Assembly: GCA_963850425.1 (NCBI GenBank)
Contig: CAWKLF010000007.1
Span: 1,054,001 to 1,118,000, forward strand
From: Gp1-AA133 sp963850425
GTDB taxonomy: Bacteria > Acidobacteriota > Terriglobia > Terriglobales > Acidobacteriaceae
DNA length: 64,000 bases
Reading direction: 5' to 3'
Shown: positions 24,285 to 33,444 of the stretch, one piece after another
Position numbering within the stretch: position 1 is the first letter of the stretch
Layout of the letters: every line of letters begins with the position of its first letter
Translations under genes and position numbers: made by a program
The notes under the pieces: generated by a model
The model's input: only the letters and a program-made list of their open reading frames with translations
Database searches by the model: none
Told to the model about the DNA's origin: nothing

Positions 24285-26822
24285 ATGACCACGTTCGTCC
24301 AGGATGTGCGCTATGCCCTGCGGAAGTTGCGCCAGACTCCGGGCTTCACCACCACCGCACTGCTGACCTTGGCCCTGGGGATCGGCGCCAACGCGGCCAT
24401 CTTTACCCTGGTGAATTCGGTGCTGTTGCAGAACCTTCCGGTCGGCGATCCCAAGACTCTGGTGCGCCTTGGAGATCAAGACGATTGCTGCGTGAATTCC
24501 GGCACCCAGGATGACGGCGCCTATTCCCTTTTCCCGACTGAAACCTACGAACTCCTGAAGAAGAATGTGCCGGAGTTCGAAAGCCTGGCGGCCATGCAGG
24601 CGGGATTCGGGTTCCGACCGGTGACTGTACGGCGCGAAGGCATACAAGCCGAGGCGCGCTCGGTGATGGGCGAGTTCGTCTCTGGCAATTATTTCCAGAC
24701 TCTGGGGCTGCGCCCGCGTACAGGCCGCCTGCTGGTGGACGCGGATGACATCAAGGGCGCACCGGTCGCGGCGGTGATGAGTTACACCGCCTGGCAACGC
24801 GACTATGCCGGCGATGCGTCCGTCATTGGCAGCACGTTCTGGGTGAACACGCGCGCGGTCACGGTGGTTGGCATTGCTCCAGAGGGTTTCTTCGGCGATC
24901 GCTTGATGAGCACGCCTCCGGATTTCTATCTGCCCATCGAGTCAATGCCGGCGCTCGAGAATGCTTCTTATGTGCACGACCCGAGGGCCAGTTGGCTGTA
25001 CATGATTGGACGCGTCAAGCCGGGCGTGGCGCTGGGGCCGCTGCAACAGAAAGTCAGTGCGCTGGTGCGGCAATACTTTTCTACGGTCAAGGACTACGTC
25101 GAGGCGCCAGGCAAATCGTTGCTGCCGAAAGTCCACGTAGTGTTGACCCCGGGTGGTGCGGGCATCCAGCATATGCAGGAGGAGTACGCCTCGAAACTTC
25201 ACCTGCTGATGTGGATTGCGGGCATCGTGTTGTTGATTGCGTGCGCGAACATCGCCAATCTCTTATTAGTGCGCGGGATGGCGCGGCGCGCGGAGTTGTC
25301 GGTGCGAACGGCACTGGGGGCGATGCGGGGAAGAATCATCCGGCAGTTGTTGACCGAGAGCGTCGTGCTGTCACTGCTGGGCGGTCTTGCTGGACTGGTG
25401 GTCGGCTACGTCGGCGCGCAGATGCTGCTGACGCTCGCATTTCCTGGGGAACAAAATGTTCCCATCCACGCAAACCCGTCGCTGGCGGTCATCGGCTTTG
25501 CATGCGGCCTGTCTCTGCTGACGGGCGTTTTGTTTGGAGTTGCGCCAGCCTGGATCGCAACCAACACGCAGCCCGTGGATGCCTTGCGGGGCGGAGCCCG
25601 CATGACCGCGACCGGAGCATCGCGGCTGCAGCGTTCCCTGGTGGTCCTGCAAGCGGCCCTTTCCCTGGTGCTGCTGGTGGGGGCCGGATTGTTTTCGCAA
25701 AGCCTGAACAAGCTGCAAAACACCGACCTCAAACTGGACACGAAGAACCGGTACATCGTGCACATCAACCCGCAGGCGGCCGGATACTCGCAGACGCAGT
25801 TGGAAGCGCTCTACCGTACCCTCGAGCAGCAGTTCCACGCATTGCCGGGCATCAAGCATGTCGGCATCAGCACCTACACTCCCATGGAAGACAACAATTG
25901 GAGTACTGGCGTTCAGGTGCTGGGCCAGCCGTCTCTGGAAAAGGGCGCGTCCTGGGTGCGAGGCAACGCGGAGTATTTCGATTCGGTCGGTACGCACGTG
26001 CTGATGGGCCGCGGCATCCAGACGCAAGATACGCCCACGAGTCGTGTGGTCGCGGTGGTGAACCAGGCATTCGTGAAGGAATTCTTCAAAAACGGGATGA
26101 ATCCGATTGGCCAACATTTCGGTTCGCCCGACGCGGCCTCTCCCGCCGATTACGAAGTTGTTGGCGTGGTCGAGGACACCACCTACACCAGCGTCTACTG
26201 GAAAAACCACAGTATGTATTTCATTCCGACGATGCAGCGGCCTGCCAGTGACAAAGATCCCATCGAGGATGACTTGTCGCTGTATGCGGGTGCCATCGTG
26301 CTCGAGACCGAGCGCCCCATGAACGACCTGGAGAAGCTTAGCCGGACGACACTTTCGGCCATCAATCCCAACTTGACCGTCATCAAGTTTCAGACTTTCA
26401 CTGACCAGATCGCCGATCGCTTTCATGGGGAGCGCATGATCGCGCAGCTGACGACGTTGTTCGGAGGGTTGGCACTGCTGCTCGCGATGATCGGGCTGTA
26501 TGGCGTGACCGCCTACACGGTGGCGAGGCGAACTCCGGAAATCGGCATTCGCATGGCGGTAGGAGCGGAGCGTACGAGCGTAGTTACGATGGTGATGCGG
26601 GGAGCGGTGGTTCAAATCGCGATCGGCTTGGCGATCGGACTACCGGCGGCACTGCTGGGCGTTCGCTTCGTCAAGACGCAGCTGTACGAGATCACCAGCG
26701 TCCATCCGATGCTCGTCCTGGGCGCCGTTGCTACGTTGATGGGGGCCGCTTGCGTCGCGGGCATCATTCCGGCGCGGCACGCGGCATCGATTGATCCTGC
26801 TCAGGCGCTGCGGTCGGAGTAG
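24285..26822 (+). CDS. ABC transporter permease, MacB/FtsX type (ADOP family)
   Basis: An 845-residue permease belonging to the acidobacterial duplicated orphan permease (ADOP) group. It starts with FVQDVRYALRKLRQTPGFTTTALLTLALGIGANAAIFTLVNSVLL, the family's conserved first helix. A MacB periplasmic core domain follows (about 55-280), then the FtsX helices around 320-440, a second periplasmic core and a second FtsX set ending in IIPARHAASIDPAQALRSE. Two MacB/FtsX modules are fused and no ATPase gene is adjacent, hence 'orphan'. MTTFVQD at 24285 is taken as the start; a TTG at 24234 is open but unlikely. Its role in export or envelope work is unknown. Confidence 0.9.
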   Translation: MTTFVQDVRYALRKLRQTPGFTTTALLTLALGIGANAAIFTLVNSVLLQNLPVGDPKTLVRLGDQDDCCVNSGTQDDGAYSLFPTETYELLKKNVPEFESLAAMQAGFGFRPVTVRREGIQAEARSVMGEFVSGNYFQTLGLRPRTGRLLVDADDIKGAPVAAVMSYTAWQRDYAGDASVIGSTFWVNTRAVTVVGIAPEGFFGDRLMSTPPDFYLPIESMPALENASYVHDPRASWLYMIGRVKPGVALGPLQQKVSALVRQYFSTVKDYVEAPGKSLLPKVHVVLTPGGAGIQHMQEEYASKLHLLMWIAGIVLLIACANIANLLLVRGMARRAELSVRTALGAMRGRIIRQLLTESVVLSLLGGLAGLVVGYVGAQMLLTLAFPGEQNVPIHANPSLAVIGFACGLSLLTGVLFGVAPAWIATNTQPVDALRGGARMTATGASRLQRSLVVLQAALSLVLLVGAGLFSQSLNKLQNTDLKLDTKNRYIVHINPQAAGYSQTQLEALYRTLEQQFHALPGIKHVGISTYTPMEDNNWSTGVQVLGQPSLEKGASWVRGNAEYFDSVGTHVLMGRGIQTQDTPTSRVVAVVNQAFVKEFFKNGMNPIGQHFGSPDAASPADYEVVGVVEDTTYTSVYWKNHSMYFIPTMQRPASDKDPIEDDLSLYAGAIVLETERPMNDLEKLSRTTLSAINPNLTVIKFQTFTDQIADRFHGERMIAQLTTLFGGLALLLAMIGLYGVTAYTVARRTPEIGIRMAVGAERTSVVTMVMRGAVVQIAIGLAIGLPAALLGVRFVKTQLYEITSVHPMLVLGAVATLMGAACVAGIIPARHAASIDPAQALRSE

Positions 26823-26978
26823 AGCACTCCCACAACCTAACGCTCGGTACTTTGAGAGTACTCGTCTTTTTCTTTTTCCCCTGACAAATTCTTGTCTCCT
26901 TTTTCGCATTATCAGGTAGAGATCCTCCTCCTGAAGGGTGGGGAGTGCCAAAATCTCCGGATCCTGCGCGAAAAGGAA

Positions 26979-27683
26979 ATGATGCCCAAGTTCAAATTCA
27001 CGAAACTCGCTTTGGTTTTGCCCATGCTGATCGCTCTGGCTTGGCTGGCCGCCGCTCAACAGACGGCTGCGCCGGCTCCGTGGGGCGGATGGGCCCGCTG
27101 CGAGATCAACGTCAGCGGTCAGGGCTATAGCGATCAGCAGACGCATACCTGGACCATCAGCAGCAGTGCGTCTACGGTCAGCGGCGCGTTTCGCGTGTAT
27201 CCGGCGAGTTGGAGCGTGGCAGGCAGTGGTTCTCTTCAACACACGCAGGGCAGCCAGACCTTGATGGCGAAATGGGCGACCAGCGCTCAGAATTTGAGCG
27301 CGCCACTCGCGGTGTTCGTTCGCGCTTCCGATAAAAGGATGTTTATCCAGGCACGGCACACGCAAACGCGGGCGCCGCGCTCGATCAACGGTTATCAACA
27401 GCTTGCCATCGACGGGAAGCCGCAAAAGCCCGCCACTATCGCGGCCGAGGCGTTCGAGTGGGCGTTTCCGGTGGTTGAGGTGTCACGCCCGAAGCCGGGA
27501 GACCCACTAGTTGCGCACGGATCGAGCACACCCCTTGTGAACGGCAAAGTGGGGTTCATGCAGCCGGCTGGCACGCAAGCGACCGCGTCCTGTAGCTGGC
27601 AGTTCGGGCAAGGGTCAGCCGCACCCGCACCACCTCCGGCCGTAGCCTCGCAACCCACGCCCACGCCTCCCGGATTGCAGTGA
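26979..27683 (+). CDS. Hypothetical secreted protein
   Basis: A 234-residue exported protein of no recognised family. A hydrophobic signal segment (LALVLPMLIALAWLAAAQQ) is followed by a Ser/Thr-rich beta-type stretch and a proline-rich end (PAPPPAVASQPTPTPPG). Two adjacent ATGs (26979, 26982) follow AAAAGGA; either may serve. Cysteines are few (two in the mature part), so one disulfide is possible. It stands alone between the ADOP permease and the convergent regulator. Confidence 0.65.
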   Translation: MMPKFKFTKLALVLPMLIALAWLAAAQQTAAPAPWGGWARCEINVSGQGYSDQQTHTWTISSSASTVSGAFRVYPASWSVAGSGSLQHTQGSQTLMAKWATSAQNLSAPLAVFVRASDKRMFIQARHTQTRAPRSINGYQQLAIDGKPQKPATIAAEAFEWAFPVVEVSRPKPGDPLVAHGSSTPLVNGKVGFMQPAGTQATASCSWQFGQGSAAPAPPPAVASQPTPTPPGLQ

Positions 27684-27715
27684 TCCACTGGATCGCCCCA
27701 AGGAACGCCGGCGGA

Positions 27716-30034
27716 TTACCGAACATTCCTGATCAGGATGACGTCGCTGCTTTCGGTTCCTCGTGTCAAGGCCAGTTGCTTGCCGTCATGCGACCAGTCA
27801 AAGTCGAAAATCAGTCCTGATTCAAAATTCGTAATCTGTTTCGGCGCTCCGCCTCCTAATTTCTGTCGCCAGATGTTAGAGACGCCGTTCCTGGTTAACG
27901 CATATTCAATGGCGTCACCCGCAGGCGTCCAACGGGGGGCATTTGCTGAGGCGGGCCAGTCGAACTTGTACAAGTCCGCTCCACCATCGGAAGAGATTAC
28001 CTTCAGTTGATATGGCTTGGACGCCGAGGGAGATACAGCGTTTTCACGGGGAGAGGCGAGATACAAGATTCGGTTTCCGTCCGGGGAGATTCTGAGAGGA
28101 AGGCCAAAATGAACTTCAAAATTAAAGTCCTGTGCGAACGCCTCTGGAGGCTTCGACCCCGTGATGGGAACCTTTACCAGGGTCCAGGAAGGGCCCCGCA
28201 AATAGACCACCCACGTGCCATCGGGGGAACATTGCGGGCCCGCGGCATCTGTCTCGTCAGCGATGCGGATGGGGTTTGAGCCATCGGCACTCATGCGCCA
28301 TATCCCAACTCTTTGCTCCCGGTAGGCGGCGTAGACAATGTAGCGCCCATCGCCACAAACCGACGGGTTCCAATTGGGAGTGTCATCGGGCGTCAGCCGA
28401 CTACGGACACTCCCATCCTGATTTACCACAAACATCTTGCCATCTTGGCTGGCAAAGAGAATCCGGCCGTCGGGCATCCAGGAAAAGCCTCCGACAGAAA
28501 ACTCCTTCGTAGTAATCTGCTTTGCCTTTGCGGTGTTTCCGCCGGGCGCAAGCCACAAGTCGGAGACCGTTGACAGCTCAGTGTCGACAAGAGTCTTGCC
28601 ATCCGGCGTGAGGTCCAGGCAACAGAGCTGATAATCCATCAGGTCATTGGTGAGGCGGCGTGCCTCTCCTCGTGGATAGGAGATGAACCAAAGTTGCCCG
28701 CGAAACGCCTGACCAGCGTTCCCTATGGGAGCCAAGAGACCACTTCCGTCGGGCAGCCAGCGCGGACGACCGATGGCGTCCGGTGTTGAGTAGATTTCAC
28801 GGACCGATCCATCGGCGACCGATACGGCCCAGAGCACAGAACGAAGTTGTTTCGTGGCCTCCGCGGTTGTGAAGGCAACCGTCTTGCCATCGGGAGACCA
28901 GGCGACACCAATAAACTCGTCACGGTAAGGTCGTGAAGCGAGCAGCCTTTGATCAGTCCCGTCGGCTTTGGCAATCAAAACATCAGCCTTACCAGTATCC
29001 GAGTTCACCCGCAAAAAAGCGAACTGCCGACCGTCTGGAGAGTAACTGGACCCGAAGTCGATCCCCCCCTGCATCGCAAGGTGCGGCGTTCCGCCGAGCG
29101 CGGGTATCCGATAGAGAAAGGTATCTGTAAAGTTGGGCTTCTCGGAGCGGACAAAATCAATGTAGTTGGCGTCCGGCGAGAAGGTCAGACCCCAGATAAC
29201 AACTTCATCCGGCGGTAGAATCTGCACATCGCTGCCGGTAGCTACTTGACGAACGTTGAGGCTCTGTTCTACTCCCTCCCGTAAAACGTACACCACATAA
29301 CGCCCGTCCGGTGAAATCGCGACATTGAGGGCATTCCCGCTCTGGGTAATCCGGCTGATCTTCATGCCCTGCGGGTTCCACTCATTCCTGCGCTCGTTCA
29401 GCCTGGAGAAGTAAATCCCTGATCCAGCAATCAGCGCAGCAAAGGCAATCACCATCAATGCCAGAACTCCCTTGTGGCGTCTTGCTTCCGCGAGCAAGAT
29501 TGCTCCGCTGGGCGGTCGCACTTGCGTCGAAGAAACGGCTGCAGTGGAACTCGCAGAGGCGACTGTGCTCGCTGGGTGCGTGCTGGTGGAATCCGTATCC
29601 CGTTTCAGCTGCTTCAGGTCGTCGCGGACGTCGGCAGCGTGCTGATAATGCGGCTTCGCCGTATTGTCGGGTGCAGTCGGGTCCGTTGTATTGGGCACCT
29701 GATCGACCCGAGCGATGAAGCGGTATCCGCGGCGTGGAACCGTCTCGATGTAGGTTGGATCTGTGGCGGAATCGCCGAGAGTCTCGCGCAGCCGGTTCAC
29801 TGCAGCGTTGAGCCCATGCTCGAAGTCGCCGAAGCTGTCCCCCGGCCAAAGCTTTCTTTGGAGCTCTTCCCTCGTCACCAGCCTTCCGGCATTCGAGGCG
29901 AGCATCAGCAAGACGTCAATCGCCTGACCAGAAAGCTTCAGCCGCTGACCATGCTTGCGCAGTTCGCTCAATTCGGTCGACAGCTCGAAAGGGCCGAAGT
30001 GCATTGAGCCGACCGTCTTACGGGGCTCCGACAT
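27716..30034 (-). CDS. Transmembrane wHTH regulator with beta-propeller domain
   Basis: A 772-residue protein of the CadC/ToxR-like kind. Residues 1-110 are an OmpR/PhoB-type winged helix (LKLSGQAIDVLLMLASNAGRLVTREEL, ETVPRRGYRFIA). Residues 130-149 hold a segment (HAADVRDDLKQLKRDTD) almost identical to the linker after the kinase domain at 9341. A low-complexity Ser/Thr/Ala region and a membrane helix (about 190-208) precede a large WD40-like/TolB-type propeller (220-772) with repeated SPDGR-type turns. The ATG at 30034 has a GGGTGAGGG ribosome binding site and is preferred over an ATG 78 bases upstream. It is probably a membrane-bound transcription factor sensing something in the periplasm. 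Confidence 0.88.
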   Translation of the reverse strand: MSEPRKTVGSMHFGPFELSTELSELRKHGQRLKLSGQAIDVLLMLASNAGRLVTREELQRKLWPGDSFGDFEHGLNAAVNRLRETLGDSATDPTYIETVPRRGYRFIARVDQVPNTTDPTAPDNTAKPHYQHAADVRDDLKQLKRDTDSTSTHPASTVASASSTAAVSSTQVRPPSGAILLAEARRHKGVLALMVIAFAALIAGSGIYFSRLNERRNEWNPQGMKISRITQSGNALNVAISPDGRYVVYVLREGVEQSLNVRQVATGSDVQILPPDEVVIWGLTFSPDANYIDFVRSEKPNFTDTFLYRIPALGGTPHLAMQGGIDFGSSYSPDGRQFAFLRVNSDTGKADVLIAKADGTDQRLLASRPYRDEFIGVAWSPDGKTVAFTTAEATKQLRSVLWAVSVADGSVREIYSTPDAIGRPRWLPDGSGLLAPIGNAGQAFRGQLWFISYPRGEARRLTNDLMDYQLCCLDLTPDGKTLVDTELSTVSDLWLAPGGNTAKAKQITTKEFSVGGFSWMPDGRILFASQDGKMFVVNQDGSVRSRLTPDDTPNWNPSVCGDGRYIVYAAYREQRVGIWRMSADGSNPIRIADETDAAGPQCSPDGTWVVYLRGPSWTLVKVPITGSKPPEAFAQDFNFEVHFGLPLRISPDGNRILYLASPRENAVSPSASKPYQLKVISSDGGADLYKFDWPASANAPRWTPAGDAIEYALTRNGVSNIWRQKLGGGAPKQITNFESGLIFDFDWSHDGKQLALTRGTESSDVILIRNVR

Positions 30035-30237
30035 GGCCCTCACCCCCATTTGGGCCACGATCTTATCATCGTTTCCCCGCCGAGCATGCCCGCCCGTTTC
30101 CTCTTCAATCAACTGCTACCTCCCCGATCTAATCAACAAGTTGCGCAATGATCCAGAACTATCTGATTCGGACTTTGCGAGCATTGAGATAGCACCAGGC
30201 ACAGCCCAAGTTCGGTGGCACCGACGGGGTGACCACC

Positions 30238-30807
30238 ATGAAACCGAGCTTTCTCATCGCAGTTCTCTTTGCCGCCTGCGCGGCACAAACACAAACCCTT
30301 CGCGTCGTCCCAGCCCACCTTGAAGCGACTGGCCAGACAACCAAGAGTGTCCAGTTCTTCTGCACGCAGGACTACAACCGCGATGAGTGCCGCCAACATG
30401 CACTGGAGCTGCGACGGGCGCTCCTGGCGTATCCGCTAGAGCGGCTCGGAAAGTGGTCTTTTGTTCTGGTGCCATCCTACAAGTGGAAAGATCTCGTACA
30501 CGCCCTCGGTGGATCCAGCCACAGTCCGGCTTTCACCATCTTCGAGCAGCGTACGACGGTCATGGAGAGTAGCCTCTTTTCCGCAACCGCAACCCGTAGT
30601 GCCGAATTCCTGCACGTCTTTGGTGTAACAGGAGAAGCTTTGCTTGAATTGGCTGTCAACCATGAGTTGGGGCATTGCGTTTGCCCCGATCAAGACGAGC
30701 GGAAAGCAGACGATTATGGTCGCGAACTGCGCGAGGGCAAGATTCCGGATTGTGGCCGAACATCCAAAAGGAAAACTGACCATGGCACGGCGAACAATAC
30801 TCCATAG
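30238..30807 (+). CDS. Secreted zincin-like protein with HELGH motif
   Basis: A 189-residue exported protein with a short signal peptide (KPSFLIAVLFAACAAQT). Near residue 140 it has the zinc-protease pattern LAVNHELGHCVCPDQDERKADDYGRE: HExxH followed by an ExxAD-type third ligand region. Size and pattern suggest a minimal gluzincin-type peptidase, but I cannot match it to a named family. Cysteines flanking the motif may form a disulfide. The GTG at 30229 is in frame, but the ATG with GGGGTG upstream is preferred. It is divergent from the wHTH-propeller gene. Confidence 0.65.
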   Translation: MKPSFLIAVLFAACAAQTQTLRVVPAHLEATGQTTKSVQFFCTQDYNRDECRQHALELRRALLAYPLERLGKWSFVLVPSYKWKDLVHALGGSSHSPAFTIFEQRTTVMESSLFSATATRSAEFLHVFGVTGEALLELAVNHELGHCVCPDQDERKADDYGRELREGKIPDCGRTSKRKTDHGTANNTP

Positions 30808-30980
30808 ATTCCGTCCGATGGCGGGGCTCATCGTTCGCGCGCCTGTTGCGGTTCAGATCTGACCTCTTGCTGGAACCGGGCGAGCTTACGTCTCTCGGGA
30901 AACTCACGCCAGCATCCCCACTTTCTTACCATTACCTTGGTGATCTAGGGAGCCATTACCCCGGCGCATAGAGTAACTGC

Positions 30981-31658
30981 ATGGGACTTTCATCGATGGT
31001 GGTTTCGCGGGACTGGCAGGAAGTCAGTGTTCTGGAATGTATCCTCGGTGGTCTTCACATTGAATGCGATGTCGAGTCGCATCCCGAACGAGCACAAGCG
31101 AAGCTGGCCAGGTCGAAGGTCGACGCGTTGATTGTCGACTGCGACCTCAGCGGCACGGATCAGTTCCTGCGCCACCTGCAGCGCGATTCCCATTTTCCGG
31201 TGAGCACGCCGCTAGTCGTGATGAGCGGACCGCGCCAGCGCCAGACGATTGACGCAACGGGCGCGCTCTTCAGTTTTGAGAAACCCATTTCCGTGGAACA
31301 AGCAGTGCGGACTTTGTCTGCGGCTCGCAACCTCATTCTTGATGGCAGACTGCGCTATCACCGGCAGACCATCGATGTCCCGGTGTCGTTGCTGTGCGGT
31401 CCTCAGAAAAAGCTGCAGGCGGAGCTTCTGAACTTAAGCCAGGGCGGCATTGGAGTGCGTATGGATCGCGATCTTGATGTCCGCCAGCCAATCCAACTAT
31501 CGTTCAAGCTGCCGGGCACGCGGTACACGGTGAAGGCACGCGGGGAAATCGCTTGGACCGATCAGCAGGGCAACGCGGGGATCCGCTTCCTTGATCTGCC
31601 AGACCGGCTGCAGCGCAGCCTGCAATTGTGGTTGGCGCAACAATACTTCGCCAACTAG
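30981..31658 (+). CDS. Receiver-like and PilZ domain protein
   Basis: A 225-residue cytoplasmic protein. Residues 1-115 have receiver-domain secondary structure, with a candidate phospho-acceptor D55 in LIVDCDLSG and conserved lysine K101 in FEKP, but only one of the two N-terminal acidic residues (D11); it may be degenerate. Residues 120-222 are a PilZ domain with LNLSQGGIGV (DxSxxG type). The usual RxxxR loop is imperfect (RLRYHR), so c-di-GMP binding is uncertain. It opens a run of PilZ/GAF signalling genes and faces the next PilZ gene tail to tail. Confidence 0.8.
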   Translation: MGLSSMVVSRDWQEVSVLECILGGLHIECDVESHPERAQAKLARSKVDALIVDCDLSGTDQFLRHLQRDSHFPVSTPLVVMSGPRQRQTIDATGALFSFEKPISVEQAVRTLSAARNLILDGRLRYHRQTIDVPVSLLCGPQKKLQAELLNLSQGGIGVRMDRDLDVRQPIQLSFKLPGTRYTVKARGEIAWTDQQGNAGIRFLDLPDRLQRSLQLWLAQQYFAN

Positions 31659-31709
31659 CGCAGAGTCTTCGGCTGGAGCGCGAAAAATCCGAAAAGTTCA
31701 AGCAGACCT

Positions 31710-32501
31710 TTAGCGGAAACGGGCCCGTTGCTCGCGAGGCTGCCCGTCGGATTCCTGCATGGCGATTCTGGCCAGCTGAGCGCCCGGTGTCCCACAGCCC
31801 AGCCATGCTCCCATGCAGAGATAGAGCGAAGTAAAAAACCCGCAGACTCCAATTCCCACCAGCACCGTCAGAGGCCACGCAGGCAGCACACGCGCCACGG
31901 CCATGAAAGTACAAAAGAACATCAGGGTGGCTGAGAACAGGATCAGAATATCCATAAGCTTCGCCAGGGCATTCGACGGCATGCGCACCGGGCACCAGGG
32001 GAGCGAGATTGTGCGATTCTGCGGAAGCGCGACGGCGCGCGGCGCAGAAAGCCCAACGCGAATCGCCGGCCGTGGAGACGTGGAAAGGATCAAGTCGTCG
32101 GGATCGCCGGGGAGCGGGAACACCGGGGACGCCTGTTCCAGTCCGCGCATGAGGTTCGCAAATATCCAATCATTCAACTGGCGGCAGGTTTGCCTCGGAG
32201 TATCGAGGAAGCGGACACCGGCCTGCCCCGAAGGATTCGCCCAACTCACGACTGCGCGTACATCGATGCGCGAGCGCGGGTTGAGCAGGTCGAAGCGCAT
32301 GCGGACCGACTGGCCTTCACGCAAAGCACCGACGGCCTGGATAGCGGCGCCGCTCTGGCTAAGGTTCCGAATGATTCCTCCATTGCCTTCGTCCAGAGTC
32401 ACATAGACGAGCGAATGGATCGGGTGGCGATAGTGGACGCGCTGGTTGGGAGCGGGGGCTGCTAGGGCCGGTGAGGCAGCCAATCCGGAAAAAGACTGCA
32501 T
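31710..32501 (-). CDS. PilZ domain protein with RDD-like membrane tail
   Basis: A 263-residue protein. The N-terminal half is a PilZ domain with both c-di-GMP motifs: RVHYR (RxxxR) near residue 20 and NLSQSGAAI (NxSxxG) near residue 48. After a proline-rich linker come two membrane helices (about 185-205 and 210-230), then GCGTPGAQLARIAMQ, which resembles the conserved end of RDD-family membrane proteins (G-x-TPG-x-x-L). I infer that c-di-GMP binding acts on this small membrane module. The link to RDD is by eye only. Confidence 0.72.
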   Translation of the reverse strand: MQSFSGLAASPALAAPAPNQRVHYRHPIHSLVYVTLDEGNGGIIRNLSQSGAAIQAVGALREGQSVRMRFDLLNPRSRIDVRAVVSWANPSGQAGVRFLDTPRQTCRQLNDWIFANLMRGLEQASPVFPLPGDPDDLILSTSPRPAIRVGLSAPRAVALPQNRTISLPWCPVRMPSNALAKLMDILILFSATLMFFCTFMAVARVLPAWPLTVLVGIGVCGFFTSLYLCMGAWLGCGTPGAQLARIAMQESDGQPREQRARFR

Positions 32502-32572
32502 GGGGAAATCTTAGCCTCGAAGACTAAGAACCCCGCAGTGACGGGCATGGTTCGCCGCCGGCAGACTTTTTT

Positions 32573-32968
32573 TCAGGAGGCGCTGCGGTGCTCGTCGGAG
32601 GGCGCTTGCGGCTGATTTTTCAATCGCCTGGCCTGCTCGTACGCAAGTAAACGTTGAAGATCGTAGCTATAGGGACCGAATCCGCGGAAGGCATCCTCAT
32701 CGAACAGGCGCTTGACGCCACAGGCGGTACAGACCTGATAGGCGCAACCTTGCGAGCGGATCGGCCAGCTCATCTTGCTATGCCAGCAGCCGCGCAAAAT
32801 GACCGCGGCGCCAGCCATGCCGGTGGCTAGCAAACCCATGGGCCACAGCCAGCGGGAGCGCTTGGTTTTCTTCGAATTCGGGCCTGGTTCCTGTTCCTGC
32901 TTTGTTTCCACCACAAACCTTCGGGTCCAGCAGCATTTCAGGATAAGACGATTCGGGGTAGAGGGCAA
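32573..32968 (-). CDS. Conserved small membrane protein with CTACG motif
   Basis: A protein of 131 residues (or about 113 if it starts at the GTG at 32914, which has GAAGG upstream). A basic stretch is followed by one membrane helix (WPMGLLATGMAGAAVIL), then MSWPIRSQGCAYQVCTACGVKRLFDE with a C-x4-CxxC group and a conserved FRGFGPYSYDL. The cysteine set may bind metal. The C-terminal part is very similar in style to small proteins I recall from other Acidobacteriota, but no function is known. Confidence 0.6.
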   Translation of the reverse strand: MPSTPNRLILKCCWTRRFVVETKQEQEPGPNSKKTKRSRWLWPMGLLATGMAGAAVILRGCWHSKMSWPIRSQGCAYQVCTACGVKRLFDEDAFRGFGPYSYDLQRLLAYEQARRLKNQPQAPSDEHRSAS

Positions 32969-33444
32969 TCACACAATGGGGGGATGGATAGGCGAGATTC
33001 CCGTTGAGGCCCTGTTCAGATTGAGGATGCCGGCAGCACCCTTCGTTTTACTTTTTTGGTCTTGAGGTCTGCCCGAAGAGATCGCCATCCGCAGTTGCTG
33101 AGTTGTCCACTGGAAGCGCGGCAAGAGCTGGCGACGTTGCAAGTTGGACCCTTTCCTGGCAAGAACGCAGGGAGTCCTCTTAATTCATTGCGAATCAATT
33201 GCTTACATGCTCCAAAACGGGACAGGTAAGTATATGACGGAATCAAGCAAGCAGGTGACCATGGTGCATTCGTGACATTGCAACCCGGCAAAAAGCCCGG
33301 TAACTTACAGGAATACCCGGTGTGTCACGGGCGAAACCCTAAGGAGTCGGAACCTCGGTAATGGGAAAAGCGGCTCATTGACATGGGCTTGCGGTTCGAA
33401 CACACTGGCTGGTAAGAGCTTAAGCTCTCTACGCAGATCCCTGC
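32969..33444 (+). promoter_or_regulatory. Long structured leader of the GAF-amidase gene
   Basis: This 476-base stretch has no supported gene and precedes the GAF-amidase. From 33280 on it offers several possible hairpins (CCGGCAAAAAGCC, then CCCGGTGTGTCACGGG, GGGCGAAACCC). It ends with a perfect 14-base palindrome AGAGCTTAAGCTCT at 33415-33428, 16 bases before the ATG. I compared it by eye with c-di-GMP, c-di-AMP, cobalamin and guanidine riboswitch signatures and found no match. No clear ribosome binding site is visible before the ATG. Confidence 0.45.

Noticed and set aside
24992..26251. 419-residue frame inside the ADOP permease
   Set aside because: Shifted frame of the permease; Arg/Ala-rich composition typical of a GC-rich shadow.
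26847..26861. GTACT-TTGAG-AGTAC hairpin followed by T-rich DNA as a terminator for the permease gene
   Set aside because: A five-base stem is too weak and A/T-rich to be called.
33283..33400. Riboswitch of c-di-GMP, c-di-AMP or cobalamin type before the GAF-amidase
   Set aside because: Key conserved strings of those classes (for example GACGCAAAG) are absent; only unspecific hairpins are seen.
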